Part shown: positions 1 to 4,541 of the stretch, one piece after another
How positions within the stretch are numbered: position 1 is the stretch's first letter
How the letters are laid out: every line of letters begins with the position of its first letter
NCBI GenBank assembly: GCA_902493155.1
Contig: CABUOE010000161.1
Location: 1 to 5,404 of the forward strand
DNA length: 5,404 bases
From: an uncultured Eubacteriales bacterium
GTDB lineage: Bacteria; Bacillota; Clostridia; Oscillospirales; Ruminococcaceae
Reading direction: 5' to 3'
Position numbers and translations under genes: made by a program
Notes under the pieces: model-generated
Told to the model about the DNA's origin: nothing
What the model saw: only the letters and a program-made list of their open reading frames with translations
The model's database searches: none

Positions 1-106
1 ACACGGCACGATGCCGCATCGGCGGGGAAGAAGTTGTGGCCCACGTGAAAAACACGGCACGATGCCGCATCGGCGGGGAAGAAGTTGTGGCCCACGTGAA
101 AAACAC
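1..106. repeat. 51-bp tandem duplication (exact 55-base self-repeat) inside sfsA
   Basis: Bases 1-55 are identical to bases 52-106, and base 107 is the first mismatch (c against g at 56). The period is 51 bp, so the reading frame is kept and 17 residues are duplicated. The tetramer ACAC occurs at 1-4, 52-55 and 103-106, as expected for slippage at a short homology. The repeat begins at the first base of the window, so I cannot tell whether further copies lie upstream. Confidence 0.95.
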
Positions 107-692
107 CGGCCGATGCAGGGAGCTGCTGCTTCCCGGCGCGACGGTTTGGCTTCAGCACCACGATAATCCCGCCCGGAAAACGAGCTGGTCCCTCATCGCG
201 GTGCAAAAAGGGGAGCGGCTCATCAACATGGACTCCCAGGCCCCCAACGAAATCGCCGCCGAGGCGATTTTAGACGGAACTTTGGCTCTTCCCGGCTGGG
301 AACAGCCCGATGCGGTGCGCCGGGAAGTAAAGTACGGCGACTCCCGATTCGACATTTGTCTCGAAAAAGCCGGTAAGCGGGCCTTCGTCGAGGTGAAAGG
401 GGTGACGCTGGAACGAGACGGCGCGGTTTATTTCCCCGACGCGCCCACCGAGCGGGGCGTCAAGCACGTCTGGGAGCTTTGTACAGCCCTCGGCGAAGGG
501 TACGGTGCGTTCATCCTCTTCGTGATTCAGATGGAAAACGTCCGCTTTTTCTCCCCCAACGACGAGACCCATCCCGCTTTTGGAGAAGCCCTGCGGGAGG
601 CGGCCAAAGAGGGTGTTGGGATTATTGCCGCCGACTGCTTTGTCAAACCGGACGAGGTGCGGCTCAAATCCATCGTCCCCGTTAAACTGTAG
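1..692 (+). CDS. sfsA: SfsA family protein (DNA/RNA nuclease SfsA), 5' end cut by window
   Basis: This is most of an SfsA protein, a family first named for sugar fermentation stimulation and now usually annotated as a nucleic-acid-binding, nuclease-like protein. The frame is open from base 3 to the TAG at 690-692. A GTG at 36 could be taken as a start, but family-like sequence (ARCRIGGEEVV) continues upstream of it, so the true start lies outside the window, probably about 20 codons away. Visible family blocks are HVKNTGRCRELLLPG in the N-terminal OB-fold-like part, LINMDSQAPN, and VKYGDSRFD followed by FVEVKG. The Asp at 351-353 and the Glu-x-Lys at 390-398 form a PD-(D/E)XK-like pair. FPDAPTERGVKH and FSPNDETHPAFGEALREA follow. 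The oddity is a 51-bp in-frame tandem duplication at the very start, which repeats 17 residues between the ARCR and NTGRC blocks. The family identification is firm; the physiological role is poorly defined. Confidence 0.93.
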   Translation, partial: TARCRIGGEEVVAHVKNTARCRIGGEEVVAHVKNTGRCRELLLPGATVWLQHHDNPARKTSWSLIAVQKGERLINMDSQAPNEIAAEAILDGTLALPGWEQPDAVRREVKYGDSRFDICLEKAGKRAFVEVKGVTLERDGAVYFPDAPTERGVKHVWELCTALGEGYGAFILFVIQMENVRFFSPNDETHPAFGEALREAAKEGVGIIAADCFVKPDEVRLKSIVPVKL

Positions 693-717
693 CAGTACCG
701 GCGAAATAGCCATTTAT

Positions 718-724
718 AAAGGAG
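718..724 (+). promoter_or_regulatory. Ribosome binding site of the GNAT gene
   Basis: AAAGGAG lies 6 nt before the ATG at 731 and fixes that start. The gap from the sfsA stop codon is only 38 nt. I see no terminator or convincing promoter in it, which supports co-transcription with sfsA. Confidence 0.85.
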
Positions 725-730
725 CAAGCC

Positions 731-1195
731 ATGAACATTCGAATCCGAGAAGCGGCAGAAGCCGATTTCCCCGCCATCCACGAGCTGATGCGCCAGGTGC
801 ACCAGCTCCATTTGGAGAGCCGCCCCGACATCTACCGGGACGTGGACCCGCTGACCGAGGAATACTACCTGACCATGCTTTCCGACTCTACTGTTTTGCT
901 GGCGCTGGACGGGGAGAAAGCTGCCGGGTTCTGCGTGTTCCAAATCCGGCCGTCCTATTCAAACCCTCTGTTGGTACCCCGGAAGATGGCGTTTATGGAC
1001 GACCTCTGCGTCCACTCGGATTATCGGCGGCAGGGCATCGGCAAACAGCTCTTCGAAGCGGCCTGCAAAATGGCTAAAGACGACGGTGCTGCAACCTTGG
1101 AACTGATGGTCTGGTCCTTTAACGAAAACGCCGTCCGGTTTTACGAGGAGCTGGGCATGACGGCGAAAAACCTGACTATGGAGCTGAAACTGTAA
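731..1195 (+). CDS. GNAT family N-acetyltransferase
   Basis: This 154-residue protein has the size of a single-domain GNAT enzyme, which transfers the acetyl group of acetyl-CoA to an amine; it is expected in the cytosol. The N-terminal strand IRIREAAEADFPAI begins the fold. The acetyl-CoA pyrophosphate loop (motif A) is RRQGIG at residues 99-104, preceded by the strand MDDLCVHSDY. Motif B is NENAVRFYEELGM at 131-143, with the Tyr often found as a general acid at 138. The region near residue 31 (ESRPDIY) resembles a branch of GNATs of unknown substrate. Nothing in the sequence names the acceptor; small molecules and protein N-termini are both possible. It follows sfsA by 38 nt with a good ribosome binding site and is closed by the hairpin at 1215-1258, so it is the last gene of that transcript. 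Family assignment is confident; the substrate is unknown. Confidence 0.93.
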   Translation: MNIRIREAAEADFPAIHELMRQVHQLHLESRPDIYRDVDPLTEEYYLTMLSDSTVLLALDGEKAAGFCVFQIRPSYSNPLLVPRKMAFMDDLCVHSDYRRQGIGKQLFEAACKMAKDDGAATLELMVWSFNENAVRFYEELGMTAKNLTMELKL

Positions 1196-1214
1196 GAAAA
1201 ATAGTTGTAAAGGG

Positions 1215-1258
1215 AAACCCGTTTACAGAAGGAAAATGCCTCTGTAAACGGGTTTTCT
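1215..1258. terminator. Hairpin terminator between convergent GNAT and flippase genes
   Basis: The arms at 1215-1229 and 1241-1255 are perfectly complementary over 15 bp, with an 11-nt loop that can gain a further GG/CC pair. The 3' side runs into TTTTCTAT, so it works best for the + strand transcript that ends at 1195. On the - strand the tail is weaker (TTT then CCCTTT). The flippase stop codon is only 7 nt away, so the hairpin probably also ends that convergent transcript. Confidence 0.9.
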
Positions 1259-1261
1259 ATC

Positions 1262-2845
1262 TTACAGGCTGTGGCTTGCTTGCCGCTGGGGCGCAGGAAC
1301 AGTTCGGGGTTTTTGATCCTTTGGGTGAAGAATCCGCCGGAAGTCCCGGATTTCCCGAAACGTAACTGCCCGGGTCAGGAGCAGCAGCCCGAAGTAGCAC
1401 AGCAGCATCAGCCCCGCCTTGACGACCACCGCTATGGCGTGGGAGGAAAAGGTGAGGCCCCGCACCAGATAGAGCACTCCGATGGAGGAAGCCGTCACGG
1501 CGATGATGGGTTTAATGACCCAGTCGCCCAGGGAGAAGGGAATCTCTGTCACCCGGACGAGGCAGTTGATGCTCAAAGCGGCGTTGACAAAGGTGCTGAT
1601 AAACATGACGGCGATGTAGCCGTTGACCCCGTAAATGGGGATCAGCAGGTAGATGAGCACCACGCTGATGGCCGAATCGATGATGCTGTACCGAAGGGAG
1701 CTGACCTGTTCGTCTAAGCCTTTGAGCATAGCGTCCGCCACTGTGTCGAGATAGAGCATGGGCACCAGCGGCGCCAAAACCCGCAGCATGGCCCCCGCTT
1801 CGGCGCTCTGGTAGACGGCGAGGCCCAAATCCTCCCCAAAGGCGATGAACGCCGCCGTGATGGGCAGGGAAAAGAAAAGGGTGAGCTGCATCACCCGGGA
1901 GGCAAGGCGATTGATCTGCCGCCGGTTGCCCACCGCCGCCGCTTCCGCCAACTCCGGGACGAGAAGGCTCGAAAAGGATGTGAGAAAAGCCGACGGAAAG
2001 GTGAGGATGGGCATGACCATGGCTTCCATCATGCCGTACTGGGCCAGGGCGCTCTGGCCGGTTGCTCCGTATTTTTTGAAGCCCCTGGGGATGAGGATGT
2101 TCTCGATGGTCACCAGCGCCGACCGAAGGTAGGAACTCAGCGCCACCGGAATGGTGATGGAAAGCACTTTGCGGGTGGTTTCCTTTTGCCGTTTGGGGGT
2201 GAAATTTCGCTTCCGCCGATCTCGGAGGTAGAGAACGAGGGTGTATAAGAAGGCCAGCGCCTCGCCGCCCACCGAGCCCAAAGCGATGGCGGCGCAGGCC
2301 CAGGTCATCCCCTTGGGGAGCAGAATGGTGAGTCCGGCGGACACCACCGCCATCCGGACGAGTTGCTCAAGAATCTGGCTGGAGGTGGATTTTACAACGT
2401 TGCGGATGGCGAAAAAGTAGCCCCGCAGGCTCGAAGAAAACGCCATGAAGGGCAGGGCGCAGGCGAGAATCCGCAGGGACAAGACGGTTCGCGGGTCGTC
2501 TAAGAGCTTTGTCCCGATGGGGACCGAAAACCCATAAAGGGCCGACGCCGCCACCGTGCTGACGATGACGCCGTAGATCATACATTTGCGCATGGCGTCG
2601 TTGGCATCGGCGTAGGAGCCCCGGCCGATTCCCTCGGCTACGAGCCTTGTCACCGACAGATAGATTCCCGACGTCGCCAGAGTGGAGGCGAAATTGTAAA
2701 CCGAAAAGACCAGCTGGTAAAGTCCCATGCCCTCGGCGCCAATCTGCCGGGAGAGGTACGCCCCAAAGGCCACTCCAATGAGCCGCAGGATGATGGAACC
2801 CACCGTCAGAATCACAGTGTTTTTGAGGAAAAGTTTTGCTTTCAT
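1262..2845 (-). CDS. SpoVB-like oligosaccharide/lipid flippase (MOP superfamily, PST family)
   Basis: This is a 527-residue polytopic membrane protein. Its length and pattern match the 14-helix MOP exporters that flip lipid-linked sugars or peptidoglycan precursors across the cytoplasmic membrane. The first helix (about residues 9-34) leads into IGAEGMGLYQL (35-45), ATSGI (57-61) and RLVAE (67-71), blocks typical of clostridial stage V sporulation protein B and relatives. Hydrophobic segments continue to about residue 500. The last 20 residues form a basic, Pro/Gln-rich cytosolic tail. The frame stays open upstream to 3031, but that stretch crosses a terminator and has no family character. 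ATGs occur at 2851 and 2845; AAAGG at 2855-2859 is 3 nt from the first and 9 nt from the second, so I choose 2845. It is a single-gene unit. Clostridia carry several paralogues, so a true SpoVB, another PST flippase or a lipid II flippase cannot be separated here. Confidence 0.9.
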   Translation of the reverse strand: MKAKLFLKNTVILTVGSIILRLIGVAFGAYLSRQIGAEGMGLYQLVFSVYNFASTLATSGIYLSVTRLVAEGIGRGSYADANDAMRKCMIYGVIVSTVAASALYGFSVPIGTKLLDDPRTVLSLRILACALPFMAFSSSLRGYFFAIRNVVKSTSSQILEQLVRMAVVSAGLTILLPKGMTWACAAIALGSVGGEALAFLYTLVLYLRDRRKRNFTPKRQKETTRKVLSITIPVALSSYLRSALVTIENILIPRGFKKYGATGQSALAQYGMMEAMVMPILTFPSAFLTSFSSLLVPELAEAAAVGNRRQINRLASRVMQLTLFFSLPITAAFIAFGEDLGLAVYQSAEAGAMLRVLAPLVPMLYLDTVADAMLKGLDEQVSSLRYSIIDSAISVVLIYLLIPIYGVNGYIAVMFISTFVNAALSINCLVRVTEIPFSLGDWVIKPIIAVTASSIGVLYLVRGLTFSSHAIAVVVKAGLMLLCYFGLLLLTRAVTFREIRDFRRILHPKDQKPRTVPAPQRQASHSL

Positions 2846-2854
2846 CGACATCTG

Positions 2855-2859
2855 CCTTT
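2855..2859 (-). promoter_or_regulatory. Ribosome binding site deciding the flippase start
   Basis: AAAGG on the - strand lies 9 nt before the ATG at 2845 and only 3 nt before the in-frame ATG at 2851. The spacing favours the downstream ATG. Confidence 0.6.
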
Positions 2860-2963
2860 CCGCCGCCCGCCCCAGCAGCAGGGGACGCGGCCAAATCCAT
2901 ACCATGTACCATTTATATGGACAGGATGGGGCAAAGATGCAGAAAAGCTGGAAAAAGGGCTGT

Positions 2964-3019
2964 CCCAAGGGGCGCTTTCTCCTTTTCTTGGGCGAGGAAA
3001 ACGCAGCTGCCCAAGAAAA
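2964..3019 (-). promoter_or_regulatory. Inverted repeats in the flippase leader
   Basis: Two perfect 11-bp arms, TTTTCTTGGGC at 2983-2993 and GCCCAAGAAAA at 3009-3019, are separated by 15 nt. A third element, CCCAAG at 2964-2969, could pair with the same CTTGGG core and so compete. No U-tract follows on either strand, so this is not an intrinsic terminator. It lies between the upstream gene's terminator and the flippase start. A leader structure or a protein-binding site are both possible. I found no convincing promoter in 2852-3030. Confidence 0.4.
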
Positions 3020-3025
3020 TTTCTC

Positions 3026-3062
3026 ACGCAAAAAGCGGCACGGGAATTCCCATGCCGCTTTT
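3026..3062 (-). terminator. Rho-independent terminator of the 96-residue gene
   Basis: The arms 3031-3044 and 3049-3062 pair around an AATT loop. The single C/A mismatch on the + strand (3041/3052) becomes a G-U pair in - strand RNA, so the hairpin is fully paired only for the leftward transcript. A run of five T follows on the - strand, 15 nt after the stop codon of the gene at 3077. Confidence 0.9.
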
Positions 3063-3076
3063 GTTTCTGTAAAAGA

Positions 3077-3367
3077 TTATTCCACGTCGAAGATGACGTT
3101 TTGAATGGCGTTGATGATCTGCTCCGAGGTAAAGCGGGCAACCCCCACTTCGTCCAGCATTTCATCAATGCGGGTGGCAGTGGCGTCCAGATAGCTGAAG
3201 GTAATGCTCTGCAGGGCCTTGGAAAGGGTTTCCTTGTCGTGAGCGTCCTCGGCTGCGGCCAGTTCCGCCTGCAATAGCCGCAAGGTAATGGACACGGCCT
3301 GCTGTTTGGTGAAAAGGGCTTCTTTTGCTTCCACCCGGAACTCATCTATGATTTTTAACGATTTCAT
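3077..3367 (-). CDS. Small helical protein of unknown function (96 aa)
   Basis: I do not recognise this protein. It has 96 residues, no signal peptide, no membrane segment and no cysteine. It is predicted by eye to be nearly all helical, with a Leu/Ala-rich amphipathic stretch at about 25-55 (SITLRLLQAELAAAEDAHD) and an acidic C-terminus (NVIFDVE). The start at 3367 is fixed by GGAGG at 3376-3380, 8 nt upstream. The frame extends further upstream to 3463, but that part translates promoter and terminator sequence and is rejected. The gene forms a complete single-gene unit: promoter at 3402-3430, terminator at 3026-3062. A structural or adaptor role would fit its composition, but no function can be given. 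Reality as a gene is well supported by the signals around it. Confidence 0.8.
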   Translation of the reverse strand: MKSLKIIDEFRVEAKEALFTKQQAVSITLRLLQAELAAAEDAHDKETLSKALQSITFSYLDATATRIDEMLDEVGVARFTSEQIINAIQNVIFDVE

Positions 3368-3401
3368 CTTAATATCCTCCTTGTATTTCGGTACTAGAAT
3401 C

Positions 3402-3430
3402 AGTATAACCAAAAAGTGGGAAAAAGGCAA
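3402..3430 (-). promoter_or_regulatory. Sigma-A-type promoter of the 96-residue gene
   Basis: On the - strand TTGCCT (3425-3430) is followed by a 17-nt spacer and TATACT (3402-3407). This matches the vegetative consensus at 4 of 6 and 5 of 6 positions. The ribosome binding site follows about 22 nt after the -10. The spacer contains CACTTTTT, which recurs upstream of the ribbon-helix-helix gene. Confidence 0.75.
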
Positions 3431-3439
3431 GTTTAAAAC

Positions 3440-3471
3440 AAAAAACCGCATGCTTTTGAGCACACGGTTTT
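3440..3471 (-). terminator. Rho-independent terminator of the coiled-coil gene
   Basis: The arms 3442-3454 and 3459-3471 form 13 pairs in - strand RNA, two of them G-U, around a 4-nt loop. Six T follow on the - strand (3440-3445). The stem begins 5 nt after the stop codon of the coiled-coil gene. Confidence 0.88.
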
Positions 3472-3475
3472 GGAT

Positions 3476-4045
3476 TTACGGCTTTACGCTTATGTATTTC
3501 AGGACGCCGACGGTGTTGTCGATGTCGTCGATTTTATCCTCGATGTCCTCCAGCCGTCCCAGCTTGTCGACGTTGAAGTGATGGCCTTCCGACAGAAGCT
3601 GAATGCCCTTGACCACGTCGTTTTCCAGCACGACTTCCACCCGAGCGAGGCGCTCGTCAATACCAGTGACTTTTTCGTCCAACTGGGCGAGGCGCTCGTC
3701 GATACCGGTGACTTTTTCGTCCAAAGCGTCAAATTTTCCGAAAAGAACCTTCTGTCCTTCTTCCAAAGCGCCAACTCTCGCGTCTAATGCCTCGACCTTT
3801 GCGGTAAGGGCACGCTGTCCCTCTTCCAAAGCGCCGACTCTCGCGTCTAATGCCTCGACCTTTGCGGTGAGAATACGCTGTCCCTCTTCCAAAGTGCCGA
3901 CTCTCGCGTCCAAAGCATCGACCTTGGTTTCCAGAGAGTCCATTCGGTTCTCCAGAGAATCCAAACGCGCATCTACACGGTCAAACCGCTTATCAAAACG
4001 CTCCATCATCTGATGAAGCAAGTCGTATACCTTCTGTTCGTCCAT
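3476..4045 (-). CDS. Repetitive coiled-coil protein (189 aa)
   Basis: This acidic, almost entirely heptad-patterned protein has no signal peptide or membrane segment, so it is probably cytosolic. Residues 1-40 (MDEQKVYDLLHQMMERFDKR onward) form an N-terminal helix. Residues 41-103 are three tandem 21-residue units of the type KVEALDARVGALEEGQ, each three heptads long. Residues 109-136 are two 14-residue units of the type DEKVTGIDERLA. The non-repetitive C-terminal part, about 137-189, contains ENDVVKGIQLLSEGHHFN and then KLGRLEDIEDKIDDIDN. I recall similar tails in small clostridial coiled-coil proteins of unknown function, but cannot verify this. The start at 4045 is chosen over the in-frame ATG at 4051, because GGAGG (4053-4057) is 7 nt from the former and 1 nt from the latter. 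It has its own promoter and terminator and lies 69 nt downstream of the ribbon-helix-helix gene. Function unknown; oligomerisation by coiled coil is the only safe inference. Confidence 0.85.
   Translation of the reverse strand: MDEQKVYDLLHQMMERFDKRFDRVDARLDSLENRMDSLETKVDALDARVGTLEEGQRILTAKVEALDARVGALEEGQRALTAKVEALDARVGALEEGQKVLFGKFDALDEKVTGIDERLAQLDEKVTGIDERLARVEVVLENDVVKGIQLLSEGHHFNVDKLGRLEDIEDKIDDIDNTVGVLKYISVKP
3638..3721 (-). repeat. Two tandem 42-bp repeats in the coiled-coil gene
   Basis: The two copies encode DEKVTGIDERLAQL and DEKVTGIDERLARV, which are two heptads each. The DNA copies differ at only a few bases, so the duplication looks recent or is kept uniform by recombination. Confidence 0.88.
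3737..3925 (-). repeat. Three tandem 63-bp repeats in the coiled-coil gene
   Basis: The units lie at 3863-3925, 3800-3862 and 3737-3799, and each encodes 21 residues (three heptads). By hand count the first two match at 55 of 63 bases. The third is nearly identical over its first two thirds and diverges where it meets the 42-bp repeats. Confidence 0.9.
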
Positions 4046-4052
4046 GGCCATC

Positions 4053-4057
4053 CCTCC
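4053..4057 (-). promoter_or_regulatory. Ribosome binding site deciding the coiled-coil start
   Basis: GGAGG on the - strand is 7 nt before the ATG at 4045 and 1 nt before the in-frame ATG at 4051, which selects the downstream one. Confidence 0.75.
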
Positions 4058-4066
4058 GTGATTTCC

Positions 4067-4095
4067 AGTATACCAGACATCGTTCTGGATTTCAA
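4067..4095 (-). promoter_or_regulatory. Promoter of the coiled-coil gene with inverted repeat in its spacer
   Basis: On the - strand TTGAAA (4090-4095) is followed by a 17-nt spacer and TATACT (4067-4072), each 5 of 6 to consensus, with an extended -10 TGG. The spacer holds an inverted repeat CCAGA (4073-4077) and TCTGG (4084-4088), a possible operator. Transcription would begin near 4060, giving a leader of only about 15 nt. Confidence 0.75.
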
Positions 4096-4114
4096 GGAGA
4101 AAATTTGTTTCCGG

Positions 4115-4306
4115 CTAAGGTCGCGCGGAATCCGAACTTTTTTCTTCCAGTGGTTCCAGCTCCCCGTGCTTTTTCTCGAAAAATTCGATCCGCCGGGCGA
4201 TCATGATCTTCACCTGAGCGTTGACCGAGCGGCCGTAATATTCGCAAAGGGATTTAAACTTTTCAAACATTGCATCGTCCACATGAATAGAAAAATGCTT
4301 TACCAT
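4115..4306 (-). CDS. Ribbon-helix-helix (Arc/MetJ-type) DNA-binding protein (63 aa)
   Basis: This 63-residue protein has the layout of a ribbon-helix-helix repressor. A short strand, KHFSIHV at residues 3-9, would pair with its dimer partner and insert in the DNA major groove. Helix A covers about 11-23 (DAMFEKFKSLCEY), a Gly-Arg-Ser turn follows at 25-27, and helix B covers 28-44 (VNAQVKIMIARRIEFFE). A charged tail rich in Glu follows. The turn and the start of helix B, GRSVNAQV, are typical of Arc-like and antitoxin-type members. The start at 4306 is fixed by AAGGAGG 7 nt upstream; an ATG six codons earlier would sit before that site and is rejected. It lies 69 nt upstream of the coiled-coil gene with no terminator between, so the two may be co-transcribed. 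No adjacent toxin of a recognised family is present, so I call it a regulator, not an antitoxin. Confidence 0.82.
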   Translation of the reverse strand: MVKHFSIHVDDAMFEKFKSLCEYYGRSVNAQVKIMIARRIEFFEKKHGELEPLEEKSSDSARP

Positions 4307-4353
4307 ACTTTCACCTCCTTGCATTTATTTTAAGGTAAAAGAGATATAAAATG

Positions 4354-4384
4354 AAAAAGTGAACCCAACATAGGCCCACTTTTT
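4354..4384. other. Imperfect inverted repeat in the divergent intergenic region
   Basis: AAAAAGTG (4354-4361) and CACTTTTT (4377-4384) form 8 pairs around a 15-nt interval that can add two GC pairs. T-rich sequence follows on both strands, so it resembles a weak bidirectional terminator, but no gene ends here. It is 48 nt upstream of the ribbon-helix-helix start and could equally be an operator. I see no convincing promoter for that gene elsewhere in 4307-4440. Confidence 0.4.
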
Positions 4385-4440
4385 ATTTTACTCATAATCG
4401 AAAAATCCTTGCACATCATAACCGTAAACCCAGGAAGCAT

Positions 4441-4469
4441 TTGACACTCGCCCCAAAATATACTAAAAT
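4441..4469 (+). promoter_or_regulatory. Near-consensus promoter of the topoisomerase gene
   Basis: TTGACA (4441-4446), a perfect -35, is followed by a 17-nt spacer and TAAAAT (4464-4469), which is 5 of 6 to the -10 consensus. Transcription should begin near 4476, giving a leader of about 65 nt. The leader is bracketed by two copies of TAGTTACG, at 4475-4482 and 4525-4532. Confidence 0.85.
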
Positions 4470-4531
4470 AATACTAGTTACGTCTGCCAAAAAAGCGGAA
4501 ATCAACAGGGCAGCCAGAAATAAATAGTTAC

Positions 4532-4536
4532 GGAGG
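4532..4536 (+). promoter_or_regulatory. Ribosome binding site of the topoisomerase gene
   Basis: GGAGG lies 5 nt before the ATG at 4542. It overlaps the end of the second TAGTTACG copy. Confidence 0.85.
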
Positions 4537-4541
4537 ACTTC

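Noticed and set aside
1271..1717. His/Asp-rich + strand open frame opposite the flippase
   Set aside because: It is an antisense shadow of a clear membrane protein gene, with no initiation signals of its own.
2846..3031. Longer 589-residue form of the flippase
   Set aside because: The added 60-odd residues lack family character and come from the leader with its inverted repeats; the ribosome binding site supports the start at 2845.
3368..3463. Hydrophobic N-terminal extension of the 96-residue protein, looking like a signal peptide or membrane anchor
   Set aside because: It translates the promoter and the upstream gene's terminator; GGAGG 8 nt before 3367 fixes the real start.
3638..3925. 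CRISPR-like repeat array
   Set aside because: The repeats are contiguous, coding, in frame and without unique spacers.
3603..4013. Ser/Thr-rich repetitive open frame on the + strand
   Set aside because: It is the antisense shadow of the coiled-coil repeats, with no ribosome binding site or promoter.
3476..4306. Toxin-antitoxin pair formed by the ribbon-helix-helix and coiled-coil genes
   Set aside because: The second protein shows no toxin fold or catalytic motif, and the genes are 69 nt apart instead of overlapping or nearly so.
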